This document shows positions 8,514 to 21,666 of a stretch of DNA of 64,000 nt, one piece after another. Numbering within the stretch: the stretch's first letter is position 1; every line of letters begins with the position of its first letter. The stretch is from assembly GCF_030012985.1 (NCBI RefSeq), contig NZ_CP120233.1, forward strand, positions 1,719,001 through 1,783,000, given 5' to 3'. Under the pieces are notes generated by a model, which had not been told where the DNA came from, made no database searches, and was given only the letters and a program-made list of their open reading frames with translations. The DNA is from Microbulbifer sp. VAAF005. GTDB taxonomy: Bacteria > Pseudomonadota > Gammaproteobacteria > Pseudomonadales > Cellvibrionaceae. The position numbers and the translations under genes are program-made.

Positions 8514-10653
8514 TTTGACCACCATCAAGAGTCTCTACTTATCGATTCTATTTATTATTTTCCGAGAGAAATATTAAACACATTAGAAATTTTAACAATC
8601 ACTTCAAAGTAATTTTCTTTATTTTTTTATTTTTCTTGCCGCGTAGTATGGTTTTTTTTTTGCTACATGACCAGCCCCTCTCACTTACACCCACTTACAA
8701 TCTTACCCCTTCAAATTACCTCTAAAAATTAGCCAGAACAATCGGTCCGCCAATCACATAAAAATCATCTTGCGATCATGAACTCACAACAAAACGAACA
8801 GGCTTTATACATATTTTTTACTATTGAAGCTTGCACTCACACCTGAACTCCGACTCCCAACGGGAAACCCAAGAAAGCACCTTGCCGCCAATTACAGCAA
8901 ATTACAGCTTATATTTTGGTAACATATTGTGACCAGCCAATTAACAAATATAAACTATTTGATGACAAGCTTAATAGAATTAATTCAATCTTAGGGGTAG
9001 AGTAAATTCGCACAAATATTCAAGCTTACATTGTCGTTTTTCCTCAATCTTTAATCTCCCTGCTATTTTTCAGCAGAAAATTCGTATTTTTAAGTAAAGA
9101 TTGATACATCACATTCATATAAACCACACCACAATTAACAACACGCCCCGCAACACCAAGTAATTTATTGGATATTTTTTTATTACAACGATCTACTTTA
9201 AGGAGAATAGTACCAAGTAAGGCGCAACTGTACTTCCACCTCCTTTTCTTTTACCTACACCAACTAAACGCCATTAATTCTCATGACTAAAATAGAAAAC
9301 TCAGTCTCATTTATGACAACCATCCATAATAATCTATTTATTACTCTTTATTTTTTAACTATCAATAAAAAATTATCCACATTATCTTTGCGAGATTCCC
9401 TATTGCACAATTAAAACCACAGAAACAATGGCCATTTTCAACACACAAAAAACCAGAATACCGCTTTAGACATCCCTCAGAAATACCCAATCGTGCTTAC
9501 ACATTTTATTACCATGGGAAAATATCTATTCAGCAGGCACTTTAGAAGCATCCACCAAACTAAAAATGCTGAAAGCTGAGCACCAGGGATAGATTTACCT
9601 ACATCCGCCGATGAACTGAAAAACATTATCTTTGCCGGCCAGCTTAAAGAAGCACTACAAAATCGGCTTCAATTATAAAGCGCATACCAAACCTCGTAGA
9701 TGTGGCTGAAGATAAGATCTGATTTCTAGCTAACTTTAGGAGTACTTTGCAAAATGAGAGAGCATACGGCACACGCAATCTACGTAACATTTTCTTATTT
9801 CATCTAGCAATGGCGATATTTAGTATCAAAAGAAACAGAACACCTTCCTAGTACCTCCGAGCCACCTCCCAATTAAGCCCCATACTTCACCCTAACTTAG
9901 TGTTAAATTATTAAACTCAACTTTCCCACCAAAAGTATCCACTAGACCGGAAGTTATGAAGAGTATAAATTTTTACAGGCACAGAACCACACACTTAATT
10001 GAAAATCGTTATCATTACCAATATTACCTATAGAATATGAGCGACAGAGAACTTTCTGAAACATCTAACTCGATGAAACAGCTGCTCGACAATTATTTGC
10101 CATACGGCTTTAAGACTGAAGAGATATAGATCAAATCACCGATCTAAAGCATTGCACCATACTTTGCCATGAAGCTCACCTAGTAGACATTAATGTCGCG
10201 GCTCAATATTCTTTTCAACAGAAGGTACGTATCAATTTTTAGTTACAGTCGGCTAAAAATTTAGAGCTATAAAAAAAACACTTGAGGACTTCTTAGGCTT
10301 TTATGCCCCAATGAAAGATATTCAACACCTAACAATACTTCGACTAGATCCTTTGGAGGCTGTAAGGGAATATTCGGCAGCATATAATAATAAAATTTCT
10401 GCCTAGACCATCTAGGTCAAAGGTGAAAAAAGTGCGTCATGTCATAACGCATTAAAATGGATGCACAAAACTGCTCTATGAGAGAAAAGCACTCATAAGT
10501 TCGCCAACTCAAACCTTAAGGGATCATTGCATCTTTTGCTCTCAGAAATTAGTGACAAGCATCTTCAGGTAAGACTCCCATTGATCTACAAACTATTTTA
10601 GACAAGCCACTAAGAAGTTGATATTACTCATACTATTAAAACCTTAAGGTCAC
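8514..10653. other. AT-rich non-coding stretch with decayed gene fragments
   Basis: About 2.1 kb without an intact gene, tRNA or recognisable RNA. Several short blocks look like former coding sequence. 9514-9678 reads in one plus-strand frame with a single internal TGA and ends ...NIIFAGQLKEALQNRL. 10037-10129 encodes a 30-residue piece starting MSDRELSETSNSMKQLL. Coding-like text then continues in shifted frames at 10126-10240 and 10272-10406 (FLGFYAPMKDIQHLTILRL), followed by stops. The family of these fragments is not recognised. The frames step 2, 1, 0 modulo three, so some shifts could be missing-base errors, but true stops remain, and decay is the better reading. Confidence 0.6.
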
Positions 10654-11265
10654 TTAGGATATTTTGGCTTTTCGAGTGGACTCCCTCGCCTCTTTAAGAA
10701 TCAAAAAACCACCTCGAGTGACAACAGCCGAAATTATTAAGCCTATAGCAAGATCAGGAAAACGACTATCGATTACCGCCACTAGTAGTCCTGACACAAT
10801 CACTCCTAAATTTGCGACAACATCATTGGCTGAAAAAATCCAAGCGGCTCTCATATGTACACCCCCTTCCCTATACTTTGATATTATTAGGAGGCAAACA
10901 ACATTTGCTAACAAGGCAGAGGCCCCTATTGATATCATTAGTATACTTTCTGGCTCGCTTCCAAAAAGTGATCTCCTACAAACCTCATACAACACCCACA
11001 ATCCCAATATAATTTGAATTATTCCACTGACATTAGCTGCCTTAGCTTGATATATAACCCCTCTACCTACAACAAATAAAGAGATCCCATACACAGCAGC
11101 ATCAGCCAACATATCTAGAGAGTCAGCAATCAGTCCTGTTGACTGAGCAAACCATCCAAGAATTAATTCAAACACAAACATAATTGCGTTGATCACTAGC
11201 AGCACCATTAAAGTGCTTCTCTCTAATTTATCTGCTTGCTCTACACCGCAACCACATTCAGACAT
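10654..11265 (-). CDS. Cation diffusion facilitator (CDF) metal transporter
   Basis: CDF-type inner-membrane transporter, 203 aa, with about six hydrophobic segments and no long C-terminal cytoplasmic domain, so it is at the short end of the family. Family signatures seen are LIADSLDMLADA on helix 2 and HMRAAWIFSANDVVAN on helix 5 (His and Asp metal ligands). The N-terminal MSECGCGVEQ adds two cysteines. It likely exports Zn2+, Cd2+ or Co2+ from cytoplasm to periplasm in exchange for protons and feeds the CzcCBA pump encoded upstream on the same strand. The ATG at 11265 is preferred because AGAGAGGG lies 7-8 nt upstream; the ATG at 11271 would put it only 1-2 nt away. 11266-11728 holds no gene, only the czcA terminator. 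Confidence 0.85.
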   Translation of the reverse strand: MSECGCGVEQADKLERSTLMVLLVINAIMFVFELILGWFAQSTGLIADSLDMLADAAVYGISLFVVGRGVIYQAKAANVSGIIQIILGLWVLYEVCRRSLFGSEPESILMISIGASALLANVVCLLIISKYREGGVHMRAAWIFSANDVVANLGVIVSGLLVAVIDSRFPDLAIGLIISAVVTRGGFLILKEARESTRKAKIS

Positions 11266-11680
11266 ATTCATGCCCTCTCTAAACAGAACTCCACTTAGGG
11301 ATATTTATGTTTTAAACATCAACAATTACTTACTTCAAATTCTCTCTCGAGGCTAGATCCTGTCTTTCTTTAAAAATTCAGATCATATTTATTAGTCAAC
11401 CTCATGAGAAGTCAAATTACAATTCACTAAAATCAGAGATCAAGGGCACCAGCACTTCCGCCCACTCAATTTAGGACCTATAAAGGTTGGCATTGAACTA
11501 GAATAAAAATCTGCAAGCAGTAAACTCATACTAAACCTACACACTAAAAACCCGTCACTCCATTGAGGCAATAGAAACATCTATTATTTTCTATTTATCT
11601 TATATAAATATCAAGCGCATCCATTTCTTTCATGCTCAAAAATGAACCAACAAACACTTAAATATTTTCATTAAAATTTT

Positions 11681-11714
11681 GCTCACCCCTACCTAAATAT
11701 AAGCAAAGGTGAGC
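11681..11714 (-). terminator. Putative terminator after czcA
   Basis: GCTCACC at 11681-11687 pairs with GGTGAGC at 11708-11714, 15 nt beyond the czcA stop. Read on the minus strand, the stem is followed by AAAATTTTAAT. The loop is long (about 20 nt) and the T tract weak, so this is a moderate call. Confidence 0.5.
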
Positions 11715-11728
11715 ATCATAAATTATGT

Positions 11729-14869
<3,141 letters not shown>

Positions 14870-14873
14870 TCAT

Positions 14874-16223
14874 TTAATGGCTATGTGCAGCGCCGGACTT
14901 TTCAATATCCGCTTTGATCAGGTAGCTGTTCTCGGTGACATAGCGATCACCCTCATTGAGGCCACTCAGCACTTCGGTTACAGTGCCGTCGCTACGGCCG
15001 AGTTTTAGTGGACGAATTTCATAGGTTTCTCCCACTTTGATAAATACCACCGTCCAATCGCGGAAAGGTTGTAGTGCACGATTCTCGACCACTAAAGGCA
15101 CAGATTTTTCATTGGTTACTACTTGGCCTTGGACCATTAGATCGGTAGTCCAGAGCTCATTGGGGTTTTCAATCACCGCTCTTGCAATCGCGAAGGGCTG
15201 ACCATTACTGCTCGGAGCAAGGCTGCTGATAGTTGACTCAAAAGAACGCTCACCAGCTGTAATTGAAACCTGTTGCCCTAATTTGATCTGATCGCGACGC
15301 ATCGGAAATACTTGCAACTCAGCCCACAGCTGGTCGTAGTTAGCTATGGTAAACAGCACCCGTTCGCCACTGAATTCACCTTGGCTGGCTTGCTTATCAA
15401 TTATCTGACCGCTAATAGGAGCGACCAATGGATAAATTTGCAAGCTGTCATTGGATTCGATAGAAGCAAGCTCTTCCCCTTTCGCTACCAAATCGCCAAG
15501 CGTTTTTTTAACAGTGATTACGGTTCCTGGGTAACGTGCACGCACATGACTGAGGTTACGATGATCTATCGCAGTTTTACCATATAAGGTAACGCTTTCT
15601 TTAATTATACCTGGAGCAGCAATTGCAGTTTTAATGCCTGCCTTTTTTGCCATTTGTTCAGAGATCTGCACTCGACCTTCATGGGACTCATAATCCCAAC
15701 TTGTGCGCTCGCCGTTGTAAAAAACAGAAACGGCAACATCAAAAGAGTGAGGTTCCTTTACTACGCCTTCACCGCGGTAATACCCAACACTATCCTCCCA
15801 GGCAAAGGGTATTTGATCCACTTTTCCACCAAGTCTTTCAAGCTCTACGGAAACACGAGCATTCTCTAAAGGTTTACCATTAAGAGAAATCCAGGCTCGA
15901 AACTCTGGCTTTACACCACTTTCATAAATAAGCAACTCGGCCGTTAGATCCCCCTCAGTCAGTAAACGGCCACCATTGGGGCCCTTTTCCTCCTGATGCT
16001 CATCATGTCCGCCATGGTTATCACTATGTCCATGACTAGAGAATTGTTTCCCTTCCTGTTCATCATGCTCATCATGGCTATCATTGGAGCCCAGCTCTTC
16101 ATCTTGCTTAACATGTTCATCATGACCACCATTTGCATGACCCAGGCTTGCAATCCAAAATCCAGAGAAAATGAGGAGTATGGATAATATTGCCAGGCGA
16201 ATTACTTTACTTAATCTGCTCAT
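14874..16223 (-). CDS. czcB: CzcB-like periplasmic adaptor with His-rich N-terminus
   Basis: Membrane-fusion (HlyD-type) adaptor, 449 aa from the ATG at 16223. A signal/anchor (residues about 5-28) is followed by a strongly His/Asp/Glu-rich stretch (repeats such as GGHDEH and SHDEHDEQ) up to about residue 85, then the barrel-sandwich and beta-barrel region and a C-terminal AAHSH. The His-rich segment is typical of Czc-type adaptors and should bind divalent metal in the periplasm before handing it to the pump. A TTG at 16235 is a possible earlier start, but the ATG gives a better signal sequence. Confidence 0.9.
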   Translation of the reverse strand: MSRLSKVIRLAILSILLIFSGFWIASLGHANGGHDEHVKQDEELGSNDSHDEHDEQEGKQFSSHGHSDNHGGHDEHQEEKGPNGGRLLTEGDLTAELLIYESGVKPEFRAWISLNGKPLENARVSVELERLGGKVDQIPFAWEDSVGYYRGEGVVKEPHSFDVAVSVFYNGERTSWDYESHEGRVQISEQMAKKAGIKTAIAAPGIIKESVTLYGKTAIDHRNLSHVRARYPGTVITVKKTLGDLVAKGEELASIESNDSLQIYPLVAPISGQIIDKQASQGEFSGERVLFTIANYDQLWAELQVFPMRRDQIKLGQQVSITAGERSFESTISSLAPSSNGQPFAIARAVIENPNELWTTDLMVQGQVVTNEKSVPLVVENRALQPFRDWTVVFIKVGETYEIRPLKLGRSDGTVTEVLSGLNEGDRYVTENSYLIKADIEKSGAAHSH

Positions 16224-16237
16224 ATCTAAATCCAAAA

Positions 16238-17569
16238 TTATTTTCCGCTTCCTACACTCTCGGAACCTAAAGGCCCTGCTGTAAGCTGCTCAATCTCAGC
16301 GCCGAAAAGAAGTACAGACCGCGCTGCTTCGATTCGTGCACGTTCAGCATCGAGCAACTCTTCCCGAGCAACAATTAAGTCAAGATAAGAACTCCGGCCA
16401 CGACGATAGGCACGATCTACTTCAGTCAATGCCTCGCGAAGCTTAGGGATTACAGAATCCTGCAAACTGGAGACAGTAGCCAGGGCCTGTTCGCGACCGG
16501 TTACGGCAAGAAATAGCTGAGGATAAAGTTGTAGTAATGCCGCCTCACGACGGAGCATAACCTCATCCAATTCAGTCATTGCTGTTAGCTCGGCACCACG
16601 ATTGCGTTTTGCGGTAAAGAGTGGAACTTCGAAACCAGCTAAAGCTGTAGTTTCGTCAACAGCCCGATTCACGAGAAGACCTGCAAACCATCCAACATCA
16701 GGCTTTGAGTTGGACTGGGTGAGACGAAGCTGTGAAGCACTCAGTCGCTCTTCGGAAGCAAAGCGCGCTATAGCTGGGTTTTCCTGCGCACGCGCATAAA
16801 GTTCCTCAAAACTAGCGCCGGGCTCAAAACGATAGAGCTCACTGGAGTCTACTCGATAATCTATACTCGGCTGTCCCCACAGAGCCGATAGGGCATGCCT
16901 GTAGTACACTAGCATGCTCTCATCCGTCTGCTTAGCGAGGCTTGCTTTTGTCAGGGCGGACTCCGCTCGTAGGCGTTCAGAAACCGGGCTAGCAGCAGCG
17001 CTGACTCTGGCGCTGACAGCGCTTAGCGTTTCACGTGCGAGTAATACCTTCTCCCTAGCCAATACAGCTAATTCCTGGGCAGCAAGAACCTGAGCATAGC
17101 GACGGATAACTTCTGCCAGAAGATCTAGCGCCTTAGCTTGCTCATCCGCGATCAGTAAATTACGCTGGGCATTGACTACATCTATTCGAGCTCTACGTTT
17201 ATCTCCTAGCTCAATTACGGAGGATAAAGTTACCGTCAACTCAAGCTCATTGTCGGCATCATCCTCGGGATCTGGCGCATTATTGGAGCCACCATCACCA
17301 AAGTTCTTGTATTGAGCCTCACCTCCTAGGCTTAACGCAGGCCGCAGTGCTGCAGTCTCTTCAGCACCATCTAGACCTCTTCTCTGTAATGGGAATACCG
17401 CAAGCTCCGGATTCTGTGCGAGCGTCAGCTCAATCGCATCTGGTAATGTCAGTAAATCCCCCTCCTGCGCGGATACTGATTGCGCAGCTAAATACATTAT
17501 CGCCACCATCAACTGGAATATGGCACGACGACGAATCACACTCTCAGTGAGCGTGCAGTAAAAATCCAT
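16238..17569 (-). CDS. czcC: CzcC-like outer-membrane efflux channel
   Basis: TolC-superfamily outer-membrane factor, 443 aa, with a signal peptide ending near SVSAQEG and two outer-membrane efflux protein repeats (DAIELTLAQNPEL in the first, AYRRGRSSYLDLIVAREEL in the second). It forms the exit duct of the CzcCBA tripartite pump. ATG at 17569 with GGGAG 6-7 nt upstream. Order czcC-czcB-czcA, all close-spaced, is that of a standard operon. Confidence 0.9.
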   Translation of the reverse strand: MDFYCTLTESVIRRRAIFQLMVAIMYLAAQSVSAQEGDLLTLPDAIELTLAQNPELAVFPLQRRGLDGAEETAALRPALSLGGEAQYKNFGDGGSNNAPDPEDDADNELELTVTLSSVIELGDKRRARIDVVNAQRNLLIADEQAKALDLLAEVIRRYAQVLAAQELAVLAREKVLLARETLSAVSARVSAAASPVSERLRAESALTKASLAKQTDESMLVYYRHALSALWGQPSIDYRVDSSELYRFEPGASFEELYARAQENPAIARFASEERLSASQLRLTQSNSKPDVGWFAGLLVNRAVDETTALAGFEVPLFTAKRNRGAELTAMTELDEVMLRREAALLQLYPQLFLAVTGREQALATVSSLQDSVIPKLREALTEVDRAYRRGRSSYLDLIVAREELLDAERARIEAARSVLLFGAEIEQLTAGPLGSESVGSGK

Positions 17570-17644
17570 GGGTATCTCCCAAGTCAGTTTTTAATTGCGC
17601 AAGGGGGCCTTGTAGCTCTCCTTACTCGCGCGGCATTAGAGCAA

Positions 17645-18046
17645 TCAGACTTGGGTTATAGGTGGGCGGAGTAGAGGGGTAAAATAACCACTGGGAACAC
17701 GTGTATTGCCGAATTCTCGATAATTAACGATTCCGCTCAGAATAGAGAGTAATGATTGACCTACCAGGGCGGTAAAGGTACTTCCATGGCAATGACAGCA
17801 GTGATTACATAAATCCAGAAGAAACGAAGATTGATCAGCCTCATCCCCGCTGGAGGGGATCTGTAAGCTTAAATCAGAAGGGGAGCTGTCCGGTTGAAAC
17901 GGTAAATTGCCGGGCAGATCTTCATCATGATGTAGAGACAGGTGATTCGTTACCTCCTGAACTTCTTCATGGCTATCATAGAATGCACCTGCGGTCTGAA
18001 AGACCATAAGCACAATTAATAGAAATGATAGTCGAACTACATTCAT
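17645..18046 (-). CDS. Small Cys/His-rich periplasmic protein of the czc locus
   Basis: Secreted protein of 133 aa from the ATG at 18046. A signal peptide (residues about 3-22, ending QTAGAFYDSH) precedes an acidic, His-containing segment and the compact cluster LCNHCCHCHGS, an evident metal-binding site. It ends with the proline-rich tail LLRPPITQV. Small proteins of this pattern often head czc operons (CzcI-like), where they are thought to bind or sense metal; assignment to that family here is by pattern and context only. A TTG at 18091 is a weaker start. It lies 76 bp upstream of czcC. Confidence 0.6.
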   Translation of the reverse strand: MNVVRLSFLLIVLMVFQTAGAFYDSHEEVQEVTNHLSLHHDEDLPGNLPFQPDSSPSDLSLQIPSSGDEADQSSFLLDLCNHCCHCHGSTFTALVGQSLLSILSGIVNYREFGNTRVPSGYFTPLLRPPITQV

Positions 18047-18562
18047 AAAAGTTACAAAGAGACCAGAATCTACTGAATGGGATTCTAGCAAGTAAATTCA
18101 GACACCTCAACTTAACTCACTGCCCTAAAGTTATCATTAACCCCAAAGTGGCTATTTGGTCACACCTTCTCTCCAAGTGAGGAGTCAGCCTCTAGAAGAG
18201 GTCAATTTACAGTTAACGACACTTACACTAGTAAGGAGTCTATCGGTCCCATAGTCCACGGAATTTGGGTTGGAAAGGTAGAGCTTTAAAAGGGCTATAT
18301 TCTTCAAGTAATCGGGATGCGAGATCATAATACTAATGTTAAATTCATTAAGTAGATTAAAATTCTTTCAGGAACCGTTAACCTTGCATGAAAGTGGGGG
18401 ATTAACTTTGAATAAGCAGCCCAAATAAAAGTCTATGCGACATTCATTTAGGAATGATTTTGATAAGAGAGCTTTCGTGAAGTCTTAGGAGGTTTATTCA
18501 ATTATACGAGAGGGCAGAGTTTAAATAAGCCCACATTATAACTTACCTTGGAGAACAAATGA
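18047..18562. other. Intergenic region between czc operon and transglutaminase-like gene
   Basis: 516 bp between divergent genes. No ORF with coding character, RNA gene or repeat was recognised. It must hold promoters for both directions, including any metal-responsive control of the czc operon, but no operator could be identified with confidence. Confidence 0.6.
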
Positions 18563-19306
18563 ATGAAGACACTTACTCGTGAATACTTATCAGAAACCCC
18601 TATGCTTGACTTTGAGAATAAAACCATTCAGATGTTAATTGAAAATAAGAAATGGCGTAAGCTATCTCAGTATGACGCCATTGGTGCCATCTATAAGTTT
18701 GTTCGTGATGATATTTTATTTGGTTACAATAGTGATGATCGTATTCCGGCTAGCAGGGTACTGAAAGACGGGTACGGACAATGTAACACTAAAGGAACAT
18801 TGCTAATGGCTTTGCTTCGCGCTGTTGGCATTCCTACACGCATTCATGGATTTACTATTTTTAAAGACCTTCAGAAAGGTGCCATACCTAGTTATCTATT
18901 CTATATCGTACCTGAACGAATTATCCACAGCTGGGTTGAAGTATATTCAAATGATAGGTGGATCAACCTTGAAGGATATATTATCGACCGCCCATACCTG
19001 AACAAAGTCCAAGAAGGGTTCCGTAATCAATGCTCTGAGTTTAAAGGCTATGGTATTGCCACAAAATGCCTACAAAACCCACCCATTGACTGGGAGGATA
19101 AAGATACATTTATACAGAAAGAAGGTATCGCAGACGATTTCGGAGTTTATACGCAACCTGATGATTTTTATCTGCTCTATGGAAGTAATTTAACTGGCAT
19201 TAAGAAATTACTATTTCGCTTCGTGATCCGTCATTTAATAAATATCAATGTTAAACGGATTCGAGCAAAGGGCTTAGGTAAATGTAATACCTTAGAATTA
19301 AGCTGA
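18563..19306 (+). CDS. Transglutaminase-like cysteine protein
   Basis: Protein of 247 aa with a transglutaminase-core fold. Candidate catalytic triad: Cys74 (GYGQCNTKG), His122 (RIIHSWVEVY) and Glu137 (WINLEGY, acid position). There is no signal peptide, so it is probably cytoplasmic. Bacterial proteins of this kind are usually proteases, amidases or deamidating enzymes rather than cross-linkers. ATG at 18563 with GGAG about 9 nt upstream. It stands alone between the metal operon and the insertion sequences, and its AT-rich composition suits transposon cargo. Substrate unknown. Confidence 0.75.
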   Translation: MKTLTREYLSETPMLDFENKTIQMLIENKKWRKLSQYDAIGAIYKFVRDDILFGYNSDDRIPASRVLKDGYGQCNTKGTLLMALLRAVGIPTRIHGFTIFKDLQKGAIPSYLFYIVPERIIHSWVEVYSNDRWINLEGYIIDRPYLNKVQEGFRNQCSEFKGYGIATKCLQNPPIDWEDKDTFIQKEGIADDFGVYTQPDDFYLLYGSNLTGIKKLLFRFVIRHLININVKRIRAKGLGKCNTLELS

Positions 19307-19351
19307 TAAAGTATAGCGATACCACCTCTAGCGAGGGTGTTCAAAACTCTG

Positions 19352-20380
19352 CCTAATTACCACCTATACTAAGCCAATTTTCAGCAGTCTTTCCGGCATT
19401 GGAGGTGTCCGAAGAGAGAAAAAAAGTCTTGGAATGAGTGCTGATAAGTCGAACCGTCGATTAAATCGATATTGAAATTCTGCCAAATATCGCTGCGCAT
19501 ATTTCGGCCTAATCGCATGGTAGGTACTACGCAGTGCACTTTTTAGATTGCCGAGTACCGTATTCACCCAATAGAACTCAGGCTCTTCAACAGAAGCTCG
19601 ACCACCACCACAAACAATCTTGTCATGTACACAATTAGCCTCTGTGACAGCATTGAAGCATGCAAGGCCATCTGAGATAACCATGCTACCGCTGCAAAGA
19701 TGCTTTTTGCTCCAGGTAGAAATCTCACTGCTCCTGAAGCCCTTGATAATAGAGAGCTTGATACGAGTAGGACGTCTATCTTTGGTAGTTTCAACGGCAG
19801 CCACAAAGGGAGTTTTACCCTTAGCTCCGCGCCCCGGCTTGCATCCAGTATGTTCACCACCGAGATAGGCATCATCCAATTCAATAAAACCGGATAGCTT
19901 GTACTGTTGGTCCCGCTCCATCATCACCTGCATGAGTTTCTGCTTCATACGCCAGGCAGCGTTGTAAGAGAGACCCAGATGACGAGCCAGCTCCATAGAG
20001 GAAATACCCTTCTTATCCTGGGTAATCAGAAAGATACCGAGAAACCAAGTAGTAAGGGGCAGTTTGGTGGAGTCAAATATCGTACGAGAAGTAATCGATG
20101 TCTGACGTCGACACCGGTTACATTGCTTGAGCTTGCGGTAAGCGAGGTTGCAATGTTTGTCATGTCCGCAGTGAGGGCAACAGAAGCCATTTGGCCAACG
20201 CCATTGACAGAGAGCATCGAAGCACTGCTCTTCTGTACCATAAGCTTTAAGGAATTGGGTCAAACTAATACCCTTCTGGAACTGTACCTTGTTGCGAGCC
20301 ATGGTGTATTCCCTTACAGATCAACATGATAGCTGTATTTATATACAGTTACATGTGACTTAGCAAGGGTGGTAATTAGG
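19352..20380. mobile_element. IS1595-family insertion sequence nested in the IS256 terminal repeat
   Basis: 1029-bp element with inverted ends CCTAATTACCACC (19352-19364, and the complement at 20368-20380); similarity runs on to CTAAG. Target duplication AAACTCTG occurs at 19344-19351 and 20381-20388. Removing the element and one duplication rebuilds the left IS256 terminal repeat (GTGTTCAAAACTCTGTGTCA), matching the right terminal repeat (GTGTTCAGAATTCTGTGTCA) at 18 of 20 positions. The insertion is therefore later than the IS256 insertion. Confidence 0.93.
19364..20302 (-). CDS. IS1595-family transposase
   Basis: Transposase of 312 aa. An N-terminal zinc ribbon (CCPHCGHDKHC ... QCNRC, residues about 41-64) is followed by a helix-turn-helix-like segment (SMELARHLGLSYNAAWRMKQK) and the ISXO2-type catalytic domain (IELDDAYLGGEH, then VISDGLACF and the WVNTVLGNLK region). 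Length and domain order match IS1595-family enzymes. The frame is intact, so the element may still be active. Its stop lies directly at the element's left end. Confidence 0.93.
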   Translation of the reverse strand: MARNKVQFQKGISLTQFLKAYGTEEQCFDALCQWRWPNGFCCPHCGHDKHCNLAYRKLKQCNRCRRQTSITSRTIFDSTKLPLTTWFLGIFLITQDKKGISSMELARHLGLSYNAAWRMKQKLMQVMMERDQQYKLSGFIELDDAYLGGEHTGCKPGRGAKGKTPFVAAVETTKDRRPTRIKLSIIKGFRSSEISTWSKKHLCSGSMVISDGLACFNAVTEANCVHDKIVCGGGRASVEEPEFYWVNTVLGNLKSALRSTYHAIRPKYAQRYLAEFQYRFNRRFDLSALIPRLFFSLRTPPMPERLLKIGLV

Positions 20381-20404
20381 AAACTCTGTGTCAGCCAAAT
20401 AGCC

Positions 20405-21610
20405 TCATAGGCTGATGTATTTCTCCAGTCGATCTGGGAAGTGGATCGTCAGCTGTGATAGTGTCAGATTCCAATTTTGAATTGGGTGCGTCCAGCGTTC
20501 GGAGGCTTTTAGTATACCGGCATAGAGAAGCTTCAGTAAGCTATTCTCATTGGCGAAGCCGCCCTTGGTCTTGGTCAACTTGCGGAACTGCCTGTGTACA
20601 GCCTCCACCGCATTCGTAGTGTAGATCGGTGTGCGGACGTATTCCGGGTATTTAAAGTAGGCCGAGAGAGTCGGCCATTTACCCCGCCAGGACTTAATCA
20701 CCATTGGATATTTGTCACCCCACTTGGTCTCCAGCTCGTCCAAAGCGTGCTCGGCGGCATTGAGCGTTGCCGCCTTGTAGATGCATTTGAGATCGGCCAT
20801 AAAGGCCTATTGATTCTTTGAAGCTACATACTTTAGTGAGTTGCGGATCTGATGGATGATGCAGTGCTGGATCTCGGTCTTAGGGTAGATGCTCTCTATG
20901 GCCTCAGGGAAACCCTGCAGGCCATCAACACAAGCAATGAGGATATCTTTGACCCCACGGTTGTGGAGATCGGTCAGAACACTCAGCCAATGATGTGCGC
21001 CTTCTTGATCGGATAGGTAGAGCCCCAATAACTCCTTCTTGCCTTCGATATTGAGGCCAAGAATCGTGTAAATGGCCTTGCTGGCATAACGACCGTTTTC
21101 CTTGATTTTGTAATGGATAGCATCGAGCCAGACAATAGGATAGACAGCCTCCAGGTCGCGCTCACGCCAAGCTTGTAGTTCAGGCAGCAGCTTGTCAGTA
21201 ACGGCATTGATGGTGCCGTTGGAAAGCTCCATTCCGTAGATATCGGCAATATGTGTGCGGATGTCCTGATAGCTGTTACCCAGGGCAAACAGGGCGGTAA
21301 TCTTGCGTTCCAGTTCGTCGGTAAGCTGAGTTTGATGCTTCTTGACGATTTGAGGCTCGAAGGTGCCGGCACGATCCCGCGGCGCCTGCAGCTCGAAGCT
21401 GCCAGCGGGGCTTTTCATAGTTTTTGAGGTGGTGCCATTCTTGCGGTTGGGCTTATCCTCGCTGGCGAGGTGCTCTTCCAGCTCCGCTTTCATGGCAGCT
21501 TCAGTGAGTTGTTTGATCAGAGGGGTGAGGATGCCATCTTTGCCATTGAGGTCTTTACCCTCGCATAAGGCTTTGACGGCGGCATCCATATCGAAAGTAG
21601 GTTTGGTCAT
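20405..21610 (-). pseudogene. IS256-family transposase with in-frame amber stop
   Basis: Mutator/IS256-type transposase, about 402 codons, broken by one in-frame TAG at 20807-20809 within YVASKNQ-stop-AFMADLK. The two parts stay in the same frame, so this is a substitution, not an indel. DDE residues: Asp in IVWLDAIHYK, Asp in IACVDGLQGF (first part) and Glu in TNAVEAVHRQF (second part). The stop separates the catalytic Glu from the two Asp residues. Unless suppressed, the enzyme is inactive. Confidence 0.88.
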
Positions 21611-21666
21611 GGGTCATCTCTTTTTTGCTAATAGTAAAGAAATGACACAGAATTCTGAACACTACC

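Larger units (their letters stand above)
19333..21666. mobile_element. IS256-family insertion sequence, interrupted by an IS1595 element
   Basis: Terminal inverted repeats begin GAGGGTGTTCA at 19333 and, read inward from 21666, GGTAGTGTTCA; the similarity continues to CTGTGTCA. The element is flanked by an 8-bp direct repeat CCTCTAGC at 19325-19332 and 21667-21674, so the insertion is bounded exactly. Without the inner element and its duplication it is about 1297 bp, a normal IS256 length. The left terminal repeat is split 19 bp from the tip by the inner insertion. Confidence 0.9.
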
